Part shown: positions 47,259 to 56,751 of the stretch, in pieces
Layout of the letters: the number at the start of each line of letters is the position of its first letter
Position numbering within the stretch: position 1 is the first letter of the stretch
From: Pseudomonas helleri
GTDB lineage: Bacteria > Pseudomonadota > Gammaproteobacteria > Pseudomonadales > Pseudomonadaceae
Direction: 5' to 3'
DNA length: 64,000 bases
NCBI RefSeq assembly: GCF_001043025.1
Contig: NZ_JYLD01000003.1
Coordinates: 434,001 to 498,000, forward strand
Notes under the pieces: generated by a model
What the model was told of the DNA's origin: nothing
Databases searched by the model: none
Seen by the model: only the letters and a program-made list of their open reading frames with translations
Translations under genes and position numbers: made by a program

Positions 47259-50095
47259 GCCAGGAACGCTACGGAATACGCCGCTTCGCCCTGCTGAATA
47301 CCGCCGGTTACAGCTTGGGATTGTTTCCGCTGGAGCATCCGCTGTCGGTGTACGGGGCCAACAACCTCGGTAAATCAGCCTCGATCAACGCCTTGCAGTT
47401 CCCGATTCTGGCGCGCATGTCAGACATGAGCTTCGGCAAGTACAGCCTCGAACAATCGCGGCGCTTTTACTTCGCTTCCGACACCAGCTACATCCTCGTC
47501 GAAGTGTCGTTGCCCCACGGCCCCCATGTGATTGGCGTGGTCGGACGCGGCCCCGGTGGCGGTTTCGGTCACCAGTTTTTCGCCTATGCGGGCAAGCTCG
47601 ACCTGGCCCATTACCAGAAAGAAGACACCTGCCTGCGGCAAAAAGAGCTGTTCAGCAACCTTGAGCGCAATGGCCTCAAAGCCTATGAACTCAAGCCTGA
47701 TGAACTGCGCCGTTTGCTGGTCGGCGGGCATACGTCGATCCCGCTGGACCTGACGCTGATCCCGCTGCGCTCCACCAGTGAGCAAAGCCTGAAAACCTTC
47801 CGCGCGCTATTTATCAACCTGCTGCACATGCGCGAAATTACGGCGGCCAAACTCAAGCAATTGTTTCTCGATGCGTTTGAGCACAGCCTGCGCTCCGGCA
47901 GCGTGGACTACATCGCCGCGTGTGAAGAAGCCTTCCGCGATGTGCGACGCATGGAGCAGGATTACAACGCGCTGGTCGGTGCCGGACCCTTGGTCGAATC
48001 GTTGGCCGCCGGTGTCCGCCAGCGCGATCTGCTACGAGGCAAGCTGCATCGCCTGTCGCCGCTGCTGGATTCACTGCTCGGCACCTGGCAGGACTACGCC
48101 GGGGCGCGCAAGGAAGAGTTGCTGATTCAGTCCGAGCACTACCGCAACGAACAAGACGCCCTGCAAAACGATCAGCGCAGCAGTACCCAGGAACTGATGC
48201 GCCTGGAGCGTGAGATCACCGGCATTCAGCGCTGGCTGGGCGAGTTGTCGGTGCTCAAGCACCGTTTTGCGCTGGTGGACGACGTGAAGGTGCTGGAGCA
48301 GCAACTACTGGCCGCCAAAGACGCCCACGACGAGTTGGCCGGTGCCTTGGCACAGTCGCGCCAATTCAGCGCCGAAGACCTGGACGAACGTCTGCGCGAC
48401 CTGGAAAAACGCCTCAAGTCGGTCAAGCAGCAGCTCGACCACGCCGACAACAACAGCTACGCCCGCCTGCGCGAAGAATTCTCGCAACAGGATGTTGAGC
48501 GCCTGATGCGCCTGTTCAACAGCGCCCTGTTCAGCCTGCCGCTGGGCGAGCAAGGGATTGCGCTGGATGACGGCGACGCCTGGGTCAAATCCCTGGAGGC
48601 AATCCTGGATGGCTTTAAAGGTGAACGCTTTGAAGCGCCGGGTTTGTCCATCGACCTCAGCCATATCGAGCCACCCGCCCTGCAAGCGCTGGCGGATCGC
48701 GCCGCCTTGCGCGACCAGAAAGAGCGGCTGGAAAAAGAACTCAAGCAACTGAAAACCCAGCAGGCGGTCACCTCGGACCGGGCGGCGAGCAAGTCCGAAG
48801 CCGAGTCGTTGTACCAGCAAGTGCTGGACGCGCAGAAGGCGCTGGAAGACTTCCGTCGTGCGCAAACCCTGGGCGCCGAAGAAGGCGAAAAACTCGAGCT
48901 GTTAGCCCAGGCCGAAGCCGCGCAAGATGAATTGAAGCGCTCCAGCGATGCCTTCACCGAGCGCGTGCAGCACCTGTCGGCCAAGCTGCAATTGGTCGGG
49001 CGGCAAATCGGTGACATGGAAGCCAAGCAGCGCACCCTTGATGACAGCCTGCGTCGGCGCCAGCTGTTGCCGGCCGACTTGCCATTCGGTACGCCGTTCA
49101 TGGACCCGGTCGACGACTCTATGGACAACCTGCTGCCGTTGCTCAACGACTACCAGGACACGTGGCAAGGCCTGCTGCGCTGCGACGGGCAGATCGAAGC
49201 GCTGTACGCGCAGGTGCGCTTGAAAGGCGTGGCCAAGTTCGACAGCGAAGATGACATGGAGCGCCGCCTGCAACTGTTGATCAACGCCTATGCGCACCGC
49301 AGCGAGGAAGCCCTGACCTTGGGCAAGGCGCGCCGTGCTGCCGTGACGGACATCGCCCGGACCTTGCGCAACATTCGCAGTGACTACGACAGCCTTGAGC
49401 ACCAACTGGCGCTGTTTAACCGCGAGATCAACAAGCGTCAGGTGTCGAACCTGCAGAGCTTCCGGATTGTGCTGGCGCCGAACAAAGAGGCACTCAAGCA
49501 CATCGACCAGATTATCCACAGCGCCGGGCAGTACGAAGAAGGCGAAACGCTGTCGGTGTTTGACCTCAGCCAAAGTGCTGAACAGGACAACAAGAACGAA
49601 GAAGCCAAGGAGTATCTGGCCCGTCTGGTGGCGGCCAACCATAACCAGTTGGGGCTTAAGGATCTGTTTGAACTGGCGTTCGAGATCACCAAGGTCAACG
49701 GCCAGCCGGTGATTCATACCGACATCGATGGCGCCGCCTCCAACGGTACGACCATGACCATCAAGGCGCTGACCAACATGTATTTGTTGCTGCACTTGAT
49801 GGATCGCGACCTGGCCGGGCGTATCCGTTTGCCGTATTACCTCGACGAAGCGGCAGACATTGACGAGAGAAACCAGACCGCGCTGCTGGAAACCAGCTTG
49901 CAGCTGGGTTTTGTACCGATTCTGGCGAGCGTAAAGCCGCAGGTCTGCGCCCATGTGGCCATCGACCTGGAAGGCGGCAGCGGGCCTAACGGGATCTATA
50001 TCGACGAGGATGACTGGAAGTACATCCGCCGCCATGACGAGGTGGCCAGCCCTGCGGCTGCCGAGCCGCAACTGGAAGATGTCACGGCAGTTTGA
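47255..50095 (+). CDS. mksB: SMC-like condensin ATPase MksB
   Basis: The 946-residue ATPase has Walker A GANNLGKS at residues 34-41 and Walker B near residues 858-865 (RLPYYLDEAADIDERN), bracketing long heptad-rich arms (290-420 and 490-780) with a central hinge. This head-arm-hinge layout and the short length are typical of MksB (JetC equivalent). It pumps DNA loops with MksE and MksF. No mksG/jetD nuclease gene follows, so this is a chromosome-organising Mks set rather than a full Wadjet plasmid-defence system. An inverted repeat ends the operon. Confidence 0.92.
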   Translation: MSQERYGIRRFALLNTAGYSLGLFPLEHPLSVYGANNLGKSASINALQFPILARMSDMSFGKYSLEQSRRFYFASDTSYILVEVSLPHGPHVIGVVGRGPGGGFGHQFFAYAGKLDLAHYQKEDTCLRQKELFSNLERNGLKAYELKPDELRRLLVGGHTSIPLDLTLIPLRSTSEQSLKTFRALFINLLHMREITAAKLKQLFLDAFEHSLRSGSVDYIAACEEAFRDVRRMEQDYNALVGAGPLVESLAAGVRQRDLLRGKLHRLSPLLDSLLGTWQDYAGARKEELLIQSEHYRNEQDALQNDQRSSTQELMRLEREITGIQRWLGELSVLKHRFALVDDVKVLEQQLLAAKDAHDELAGALAQSRQFSAEDLDERLRDLEKRLKSVKQQLDHADNNSYARLREEFSQQDVERLMRLFNSALFSLPLGEQGIALDDGDAWVKSLEAILDGFKGERFEAPGLSIDLSHIEPPALQALADRAALRDQKERLEKELKQLKTQQAVTSDRAASKSEAESLYQQVLDAQKALEDFRRAQTLGAEEGEKLELLAQAEAAQDELKRSSDAFTERVQHLSAKLQLVGRQIGDMEAKQRTLDDSLRRRQLLPADLPFGTPFMDPVDDSMDNLLPLLNDYQDTWQGLLRCDGQIEALYAQVRLKGVAKFDSEDDMERRLQLLINAYAHRSEEALTLGKARRAAVTDIARTLRNIRSDYDSLEHQLALFNREINKRQVSNLQSFRIVLAPNKEALKHIDQIIHSAGQYEEGETLSVFDLSQSAEQDNKNEEAKEYLARLVAANHNQLGLKDLFELAFEITKVNGQPVIHTDIDGAASNGTTMTIKALTNMYLLLHLMDRDLAGRIRLPYYLDEAADIDERNQTALLETSLQLGFVPILASVKPQVCAHVAIDLEGGSGPNGIYIDEDDWKYIRRHDEVASPAAAEPQLEDVTAV

Positions 50096-50108
50096 CGCCA
50101 CCTGCGCA

Positions 50109-50163
50109 GGAGCAAGGGTGTTCGCGAGGCTTTTTTAACGGCCTTAGTGAACACCTCTGCTCC
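50109..50163 (+). terminator. Imperfect hairpin after mksB
   Basis: GGAGCA (50109-50114) pairs with TGCTCC (50158-50163), GGTGTTC with GAACACC, and AGGC with GCCT near the apex. The T6 tract lies in the loop, not after the stem. It probably ends the mks operon or protects its mRNA; the mechanism is unclear. Confidence 0.55.
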
Positions 50164-50302
50164 CCTCCTTTCGTACATGCCTGCCGAACATAAATTTCAA
50201 TTTTTCAGAAAATTCCTACCTGTTTTTTGCATCCTGAGAAGCACACTCCTCGATACCCCTGTAAAGACAACAGACAGGAGGATTACGAGGAAGGAGCACA
50301 CG

Positions 50303-50461
50303 ATGAACTCAGTCACGTGCTGGAATGACTGTTCACAGACGCCCGACGATCGGTCATTCACTGAGTTGAACCTTTTAGCCCCTCTGCCGATAACTTTTAT
50401 GTCTCAAAAAAGTTATTGCTCATTAATAACGGCTTGGGCCGTCCTGCCTCAAAAATCTTAA
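50303..50461 (+). CDS. Candidate small ORF, 52 residues, unknown function
   Basis: AAGGAG (50291-50296) lies 6 bp before an ATG that opens a 52-codon frame. The predicted peptide starts MNSVTCWNDCSQTPDDRS and ends AWAVLPQKS, with three cysteines and no clear signal or membrane segment. I recognise no family. The strong ribosome-binding site is the only real argument for translation; codon use is not typical of the neighbours. The rest of the 577-bp region between mksB and the response regulator gene shows a hairpin at its left end and A/T-rich sequence, likely promoter, to the right. Confidence 0.35.
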   Translation: MNSVTCWNDCSQTPDDRSFTELNLLAPLPITFMSQKSYCSLITAWAVLPQKS

Positions 50462-50672
50462 ACCACTACTTCTTAGGACAATTCGCACACCGCTACTGAC
50501 AGCAAGCCTGCGGACTAATTAACGGTTTGATTCCACTGAAAATAAAGTTGTTCATCGATGTTTATGACCGGCATTTAATTCAGCTCGAACATTGAGCGCT
50601 TGACACTCACGTCGTTACGGCCGCACCTCGCCGCCACGACAATAGCGCCCTCTTAACGTTGTAGGAATTATC

Positions 50673-51290
50673 ATGCGTAAGGCTTTGATAGTAGACGATC
50701 ATCCTTTTATTCGAAGGATCGTCAGACTAGTACTGGAAAACGCCAACTTCCAGATTGCGGCTGAAACCGATAACGGCGCCACGGCGCTGGATCTGGCGCG
50801 CGAACACCTCCCCCACCTGATTGTGCTGGACCTTTCGATGCCCAAACTTGACGGGCTTGAGGTGCTTAAACGGCTACACATACTGGGGCTCCCGATCAAA
50901 GTGTTAGTGCTGACGTCCAAAGACTCCGCTTTTTTTGCTGATCGCTGTATCAGGGCCGGTGCCATTGGTTTTATTGAGAAGACCGAAGACGTCGATGCAT
51001 TGACCAAAGCAATTAATGTGGTAATGAGTGGCAGGATTTATTTAAATAACTGTGATGTTGATCTGTCTCCCGATCACTCAGACCAGCAATTAATCAAAAC
51101 ATTGTCAGATCGCGAATTGCGTACCCTGCAATATTTGGTGTCGGGCTTCTCCAATAAAAAGATTTCACAAATTATGTTACTAAGTGAGAAAACGGTCAGT
51201 ACTTATAAAACACGGCTCTTACAAAAACTCAATATCAAGTCAGTGGTGTATCTGGCTGAATTTGCCAAACGCAATAACTTAATCGAATGA
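50673..51290 (+). CDS. LuxR/NarL-type response regulator (RocA1/EvgA/BvgA-like)
   Basis: The 205-residue regulator has a receiver with ALIVDDHPF, Asp53 (VLDLSMPKLDG) and the KVLVLTSKD switch region, and a C-terminal LuxR-type HTH (LSDRELRTLQYLVSGFSNKK, MLLSEKTVSTYKTRLLQKL). It overlaps the kinase gene by the ATGA arrangement, so the two are cognate partners. It lacks the YGDG insertion of the tandem regulators at 32-33 kb and so belongs to a different branch. Control of the neighbouring fimbrial operon 2 is likely by analogy. Confidence 0.9.
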   Translation: MRKALIVDDHPFIRRIVRLVLENANFQIAAETDNGATALDLAREHLPHLIVLDLSMPKLDGLEVLKRLHILGLPIKVLVLTSKDSAFFADRCIRAGAIGFIEKTEDVDALTKAINVVMSGRIYLNNCDVDLSPDHSDQQLIKTLSDRELRTLQYLVSGFSNKKISQIMLLSEKTVSTYKTRLLQKLNIKSVVYLAEFAKRNNLIE

Positions 51291-54200
51291 AGCATGCCGT
51301 CTGGTTATTGACGCTAAGCCTGACAACAGCAAGCCATGCTGACCCGATGCCTCTGCAGTTGCTGGCGCGATCACAGGCCGATGTGCCTGCACTTAAGCTC
51401 GGTGAGGGCGACACACAATGGCTGAGCGCCAAACAGTCGCTGATTCTGGGCACGTCGGTACCGGACAATGGCCCCTTCGATATATCTTCAGGCAGCGATT
51501 ACTTTGAAGGTTTGACCGCCGATTATGCCGGGCTGCTCGCCCAGGCACTGAACCTTGAGATCAAGGTCAGGCGGTATGACTCCAGGGCGCAGGCTATCGA
51601 GGCGTTGAAAAATGATCAGATCGATCTGCTCGGCACCGCCAATGCCTTTGAAAGTGCCGATGACCAATTGGCACTCTCGTCGGCCTATGCCCTCGACACC
51701 CCCGTGCTGGTCTCACGTACCGGCGACAGCAAAGGCAGCATCCCGCTGCCGCCCGGTCTGCGCATGGCCATGTTTTATCACTACCAGCCTGTCGCAGCGG
51801 TCAAGGCCCAGTATCCGGATGTGCAGTTAGAGCTGTATGCATCGCCCCTTGCAGCCCTCGGCGCCGTGGCGTTTGGCCAGGCCGACCTGTATCTGGGTGA
51901 TGCCATCAGTGCCCACTACCTGATTACCAAAAACTATCCGAATAACGTGTACATCCGGGACGTGGCCCTCCTTGAAGAGCAGTTTTTTTCATTTGCGGTG
52001 CATCACCCTAACCCACGCTTGCTACGCCTGATCAATTCGGCGTTGGCGGCCATTCCTCCCGCCCACAACAACGCCATCCTGCATCGCTGGGGCGTTAGCG
52101 CAATGAGCATCGAGCGGCGTGGGCCGTTGCAACTCACCCCGTCTGAACAACGCTGGATCGAGGCTCATCCGCGTTTGAAGGTGGCCGTTTCTGAAGACTT
52201 CCTGCCGTTTACCTTTTTTAACGACCAAGGGGTTTTTAGTGGTCTGGCGGCTGATTTGCTGGCCAAGATCAGCTTGCGCACCGGGATTCAATTTGACTGG
52301 GTGCGCAGCCAGTCCGTACCGGGCCTGATCGAGGATGTAAAGCTGGGGCGAGCCGACCTGATGCCGGCGTTTACCGCCAGCGCCAGCCGCGAACATGTTC
52401 TGCGTTTTACCAAGCCGTATATTTCGACGCCCTTTGTGCTGGTGACACGCCTGCTCACGGGCAGCCCGCAAACACTGGACAAACTGGACGGTGAGCGCGT
52501 TGCGCTGGTGATCGACAATAACGTCAGCACCTACTTGGCGCAGCACTATCCGGGTGTGCAGTTGGTTGCCGCGCGCAACTCGGCACTCGCCCTGGAAATG
52601 GCCAGCAAAGGTGAGGTACAGGGGGCCGTGATCAATCTGGTCAGCGCGCGTTATTTGCTCCAGCAGCACTACGCCAGGCAGTTAAAAATCAGCAGCACCG
52701 TGGGCATTGTCCCCGCCCAGTTTTCATTGGCCGTGAATGCGCAAGCCACCACACTGCACGCCATTCTCGACAAGGCACTGGCCAGTATTTCGCCCGAAGA
52801 GATGAACACCCTGACCGCCCGCTGGCACAGCGCCGTGGTGCTCGATAACCGTTTTTGGGCACGTCACCACTCGGCGATCATGCGGGTCTCGGCGGTGGCA
52901 GTCGGAGTGTTGCTGCTGGGTATCGTGTGGATCTCTTACTTGCGCCGGGTGCTGCGCAAACGCGATCAGGCCGAGCGCGCACTGAGCGATCAACTGGCGT
53001 TCATGCGTACGCTGATTGACGGTACGCCCCACCCCATTTACGTGCGCGATCGTCAGGGCCGGCTACTGATTTGTAACGAAGGTTACCTGGATACGTTTGG
53101 CGCCGAACGCGAGTCCATTGTGGGCAAAACCCTGCTTGAGCATTCGCTGACGTCGATGCGCCAACACAAGGCCTATCACAGCGACTACATGCGCGTAATG
53201 AAAGAAGGCCGCCCACTGGTTCGCGATCACCAACTGGAATTGCCCAACACTCAGGTGCTGACCATTTACCACTGGATCCTGCCTTATCGAGGCAGCGATA
53301 ACGAGGTGCTTGGCATCATTGGCGGCTGGATTGATATCAGCGAGCGCCAGCAGTTGGTCGAACAGTTGCAGGAAGCCAAACAGTTGGCCGAACAGGCCAA
53401 TGTGGCCAAGAGTGATTTTCTGACCACCATGAGCCATGAGATCCGTACGCCCATGAACGCGGTGATCGGCATGCTCGAGTTGGCGATGAAAAAGGCCGAA
53501 CAGGGGCTCGCCGACAACGACAGCCTGGAAGTCGCCTCGCAAGCCGCACAGGGTTTGCTGGAGCTGATTGGTGACATTCTGGATATCACCCAGATCGAAT
53601 CGGGGCGCATGCCGCTCAATCAGCAGCGCACTCACCTGATGAAGCTGGTGGAGTCTACGGCCCGGGTGTTTGAAGCCCTGGCGGAGAAAAAAGGCTTGCT
53701 GATGAGTTTTGAACTCGACCCCAGGATCAACACAGAGGTCCTGATTGACCCCCTGCGCTTTCGGCAGGTGCTGTCGAACCTGCTGAGCAATGCGATCAAG
53801 TTCACCGACAGCGGTCATGTTGGCCTGAGCGTACGCGCTAAAGGTTCGCGCAACAGCGAGCGGCTGAACGTGTGCGTGCAGATCGAGGACACCGGGATCG
53901 GTATTTCGGAGCAGGACCAGCAGCGCCTGTTCAGCCCTTTCTCCCAGGTCAGCTCGAAAAACAAGCTGCCGGGCGGCTCCGGCCTGGGGCTGATGATCAG
54001 TCGCCAGTTGTGCGAAATGATGGGCGGCACGCTGCAGTTGCACAGCACGTTGGGTAAAGGCACGCGCATTAGCCTGGAGTTCGACATGGTGACTCTGCTT
54101 GCGGTCTCGCCCGTGATCGCCCCGCACGAACCACCCGCGCCTCCGCAACGCGCCTTGAACGTGCTGGTGGTCGATGATTACCCCCCTAATCGAAGGTTGT

Positions 54201-54898
54201 TGACGCAACAACTCGGTTATCTGGGACATATGGCGCAAGAAGCCGGCGAAGGTGCCCAAGCCTTGAAGGCCTGGAGAGCCCAGCGTTTTGACCTGATCAT
54301 GACCGACTGCGCCATGCCGGTGATGGATGGCTACGAACTGGCCCGCACCATCCGTGCCGAAGAAGCCGCCAGCGGCGCCCCGGCGGTGTTGATTGTCGGG
54401 TTTACCGCTAACGCTCAAACAGGTGAAATCGAGCGCTGCATGGCCGCCGGAATGAATGATTGCCTGTTCAAACCCATCAGCCTGCAACACCTTGAGGCGC
54501 GACTGGCCTCGGCCGATCTGGAGCCGATCAACCTGCAAGTCACTGGCGAGGCCGTGGGGTCGGAACGTGAGATTGATCTCGACGCGCTGGAGCGCCTGAC
54601 CCACGGCGATGCCGACGCCCTCAAGCACTTGATCGAACCGCTGATCAACAGCATGGAAGAGGACATGACCGCGCTGCTGCAAGCGTTCACCAAGCATGAC
54701 TTGCCGGGCATGAGTGCGGTGGCGCACAAGGTCAAAAGTGGCGCCCGAATGATCAAGGCCCGGCATCTGTTGCAATGCTGTGAAGACCTTGAAAAAGCCT
54801 GCCTGCTCGCCAACTGGTCGCAGGTGGCTGAACGGGTGGATGATCTGTATGAAGCCATGGCCCAGATATTGGAAATGATTGAGGTGTACCGGGTGTGA
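51287..54898 (+). CDS. Hybrid sensor kinase with two periplasmic binding domains (RocS1/BvgS/EvgS-like)
   Basis: The 1203-residue protein has a signal peptide and two tandem SBP_bac_3 solute-binding domains (about 48-272 and 290-520). A membrane helix (531-552) and a PAS domain (565-690) follow. Next come HisKA with His717 ([17 protein letters not shown]), HATPase (DTGIGISEQDQQRLFSPF, GSGLGLMISRQ), a receiver with Asp1007 (LIMTDCAMPVMDGYE) and a C-terminal Hpt with His1147 (VAHKVKSGA). This is the Venus-flytrap kinase layout of BvgS, EvgS and RocS1. It converges on fimbrial operon 2, only 10 bp from its last gene. The ligand of the periplasmic domains is unknown. Confidence 0.93.
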   Translation: MKHAVWLLTLSLTTASHADPMPLQLLARSQADVPALKLGEGDTQWLSAKQSLILGTSVPDNGPFDISSGSDYFEGLTADYAGLLAQALNLEIKVRRYDSRAQAIEALKNDQIDLLGTANAFESADDQLALSSAYALDTPVLVSRTGDSKGSIPLPPGLRMAMFYHYQPVAAVKAQYPDVQLELYASPLAALGAVAFGQADLYLGDAISAHYLITKNYPNNVYIRDVALLEEQFFSFAVHHPNPRLLRLINSALAAIPPAHNNAILHRWGVSAMSIERRGPLQLTPSEQRWIEAHPRLKVAVSEDFLPFTFFNDQGVFSGLAADLLAKISLRTGIQFDWVRSQSVPGLIEDVKLGRADLMPAFTASASREHVLRFTKPYISTPFVLVTRLLTGSPQTLDKLDGERVALVIDNNVSTYLAQHYPGVQLVAARNSALALEMASKGEVQGAVINLVSARYLLQQHYARQLKISSTVGIVPAQFSLAVNAQATTLHAILDKALASISPEEMNTLTARWHSAVVLDNRFWARHHSAIMRVSAVAVGVLLLGIVWISYLRRVLRKRDQAERALSDQLAFMRTLIDGTPHPIYVRDRQGRLLICNEGYLDTFGAERESIVGKTLLEHSLTSMRQHKAYHSDYMRVMKEGRPLVRDHQLELPNTQVLTIYHWILPYRGSDNEVLGIIGGWIDISERQQLVEQLQEAKQLAEQANVAKSDFLTTMSHEIRTPMNAVIGMLELAMKKAEQGLADNDSLEVASQAAQGLLELIGDILDITQIESGRMPLNQQRTHLMKLVESTARVFEALAEKKGLLMSFELDPRINTEVLIDPLRFRQVLSNLLSNAIKFTDSGHVGLSVRAKGSRNSERLNVCVQIEDTGIGISEQDQQRLFSPFSQVSSKNKLPGGSGLGLMISRQLCEMMGGTLQLHSTLGKGTRISLEFDMVTLLAVSPVIAPHEPPAPPQRALNVLVVDDYPPNRRLLTQQLGYLGHMAQEAGEGAQALKAWRAQRFDLIMTDCAMPVMDGYELARTIRAEEAASGAPAVLIVGFTANAQTGEIERCMAAGMNDCLFKPISLQHLEARLASADLEPINLQVTGEAVGSEREIDLDALERLTHGDADALKHLIEPLINSMEEDMTALLQAFTKHDLPGMSAVAHKVKSGARMIKARHLLQCCEDLEKACLLANWSQVAERVDDLYEAMAQILEMIEVYRV

Positions 54899-54908
54899 GC
54901 CGGGTGGC

Positions 54909-55784
54909 TCACATAAAACTTTGAATCAGTACCACCGTCTTTGCAAACACGCCAGCCCGGGCGCCCCGGTCTGTCAGGGTTGAGGCGATTCGCAAGAACG
55001 AAGTCCCGCCGGGCAAGGTGATTAACTGGCCGGCAGGGACACCATTAACGGTGATCGTACTGTTGATGCCGTTGCCTAGATCAACCGGGTTACCCACAGA
55101 CACGCGGTAACGCACAGAGGCATTGCGAGAGCAGTTGACTTGCCGGGTCAGTTCTTTACGGGAGCCGGTAATTTCTCCTAACTTCAAGACCCCGTGATCA
55201 AGGTTGACGTCGCCACCGTAGACGTCGCAGCGGTTGGGAGGAATGGGCGGCGTGGCACACGAGTCGGTGCCCGGCACAATAGTGGGTGCACCTGGCGCCG
55301 TGCCATTGTATGCCGCCCAGGCTGCGCAAATTTGCGTGGTCCAGCCAGGTTCGACGGAATAGGCATAACCCGCGTACCGATAGGTGCTGCTACCGTACCT
55401 GGCTTGCCATGCCGTGATGGCCTGATCCCAGGAGACACCCGACGTAATCGCCACGTTAGTATCGACCGATGCCCAGCAGTCAATGTTCCAGGACGTACAG
55501 CCCATCGGCGTGATGGTGCGTAGCCCGTTGAAGAGTTGGCTGTAAGAGACCGGGCCGAACCGGCAATTGGTACCTCTGCTGCACAAGGCAGAACCTGGAT
55601 AACGATGAGGATTGCCGTCGTTATAGGCACCGGCACTGCCCGATGCCACCAGCGTTGTGGCCGGAGCGCCCGGCATTTGGCGGGCATCGGCGTTGATCGC
55701 GTTGACCAGGTTCCAGGCATTGGCCGCAGGCGCTGTAAAGATCAGCACTGCCACTGGCAACGCTGCGCGAAGATAGTTGTTCAT
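54909..55784 (-). CDS. Adhesin-like fimbrial protein, operon 2, copy b
   Basis: The 291-residue precursor has a signal peptide (LRAALPVAVLIFTAPAANA). An N-terminal domain of about 180 residues contains several cysteines (LCSRGTNCRFGP, GCTSWNIDCWAS) and the VSWDQAITAWQARYG segment. A C-terminal pilin-like domain begins PIPPNRCDVYGGDVNLDHG and ends FAKTVVLIQSFM. AGGTGAT precedes the ATG. The next gene upstream encodes a paralogue with the same length and layout. A tip-adhesin role of the MrpH/FimH type is inferred from the two-domain plan; no ligand site is recognised. Confidence 0.75.
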   Translation of the reverse strand: MNNYLRAALPVAVLIFTAPAANAWNLVNAINADARQMPGAPATTLVASGSAGAYNDGNPHRYPGSALCSRGTNCRFGPVSYSQLFNGLRTITPMGCTSWNIDCWASVDTNVAITSGVSWDQAITAWQARYGSSTYRYAGYAYSVEPGWTTQICAAWAAYNGTAPGAPTIVPGTDSCATPPIPPNRCDVYGGDVNLDHGVLKLGEITGSRKELTRQVNCSRNASVRYRVSVGNPVDLGNGINSTITVNGVPAGQLITLPGGTSFLRIASTLTDRGARAGVFAKTVVLIQSFM

Positions 55785-55831
55785 CACATCACCTGTGCAG
55801 TTAAGTTGAGTGGCGCCAGCCACCACCGGCC

Positions 55832-56707
55832 TTACAAAAGATATTGAATAAGTACTACCGTTTTGGAGAAAGAGCCGGCCACCGCGCCTTGGTCAGTCAA
55901 GGTTGAGGTGATTTTAAAGTTGGAGGTACCGCCCGGGAATCGGGTGACCAAACCTACATTGACACCGTTGATCGAGAGCGTGCTCAGGATGCCGTTGCCC
56001 AGATTTATCGGGTTGCCCGCAGCGACGGTGTACATCACGTCGGCCGTGCGGGTACAGGTAATCTGGCGCGTGATTTCTACTGTTTTACCGGTAATTTCAC
56101 CGACCTTCAGCGTGCCGTGATCGAGAATCACAGGACCGCCCCCCACGTTGCACTGGTTAGGCGGAATCGGTGGCGGGCCGCAGGTGTCAGCGCCGGGCAG
56201 CAAGTAGAAATCACCTGGGATTGAATAGGTCGCCCAAGAGGTACACATGCGCAGGGTGTTATTTCTCGAATAGGTGTAGGCGTTATAACGGCTTATTGAG
56301 TTACCGTGACGCGCCCGCCAAGTACTGATTGCCTGGTCCCAGGTCATGCCATTGTGCACGCTCACCGACGTATCGGCTCCGTATCGACAATTGGCTGGAG
56401 GGTTCTCGACGCAGTTCATGACGATATTGAAACGAAAGCTACTGGTTTGATACGGGCTGGCCACCGGTCCAAAATTGCAGCCATTGCCCCCACGGCAAAT
56501 CACTTTGCCGGGGTACTGGTTAGGAATGCCGTTGTCCGCGGCCGTCGCAGACCCGGAAACCACCACCATTCCGCTGGGCGATGTGATGGGTGAAGGACGG
56601 GGGTCGTTGTTGGCTTGGGTGCTTAACAAAAATGCACTGGCCGCAGGCATCACGGCCCATAGGGCCAGCGCCAGTAACGGACGAAAAAAAGAGACGCAGA
56701 AGGTCAT
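55832..56707 (-). CDS. Adhesin-like fimbrial protein, operon 2, copy a
   Basis: The 291-residue precursor has signal peptide segment FFRPLLALALWAVMPAASA. An N-terminal cysteine-containing domain (VICRGGNGCNFGPVA, NCVENPPANCRYG, MTWDQAISTWRARHG) follows. The C-terminal pilin-like domain starts PIPPNQCNVGGGPVILDHG and ends FSKTVVLIQYLL. AGAGG supports the ATG at 56707 over the longer frame to 56755. Shared motifs with the next gene (WDQAI..W.AR.G, PIPPN.C, LDHG.LK.GEITG, LTD.GA.AG.F.KTVVLIQ) show a tandem duplication. Function as tip adhesin is inferred. Confidence 0.75.
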   Translation of the reverse strand: MTFCVSFFRPLLALALWAVMPAASAFLLSTQANNDPRPSPITSPSGMVVVSGSATAADNGIPNQYPGKVICRGGNGCNFGPVASPYQTSSFRFNIVMNCVENPPANCRYGADTSVSVHNGMTWDQAISTWRARHGNSISRYNAYTYSRNNTLRMCTSWATYSIPGDFYLLPGADTCGPPPIPPNQCNVGGGPVILDHGTLKVGEITGKTVEITRQITCTRTADVMYTVAAGNPINLGNGILSTLSINGVNVGLVTRFPGGTSNFKITSTLTDQGAVAGSFSKTVVLIQYLL

Positions 56708-56751
56708 GTTTGCCTCTGGAGCAATGCATAAAGTTTGATTTGAAATCTTCT

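Noticed and set aside
45323..50095. Complete Wadjet plasmid-defence system
   Set aside because: The nuclease subunit (JetD/MksG) is absent beside the operon, so only the condensin set is called.
48902..50101. 399-codon open frame on the - strand opposite mksB
   Set aside because: Low-complexity H/Q/R/V-rich shadow of mksB; no ribosome-binding site or motif.
53063..54775. 570-codon open frame on the - strand inside the RocS1-like kinase
   Set aside because: It is the antisense shadow of a high-GC gene whose + strand product has complete kinase, receiver and Hpt motifs.
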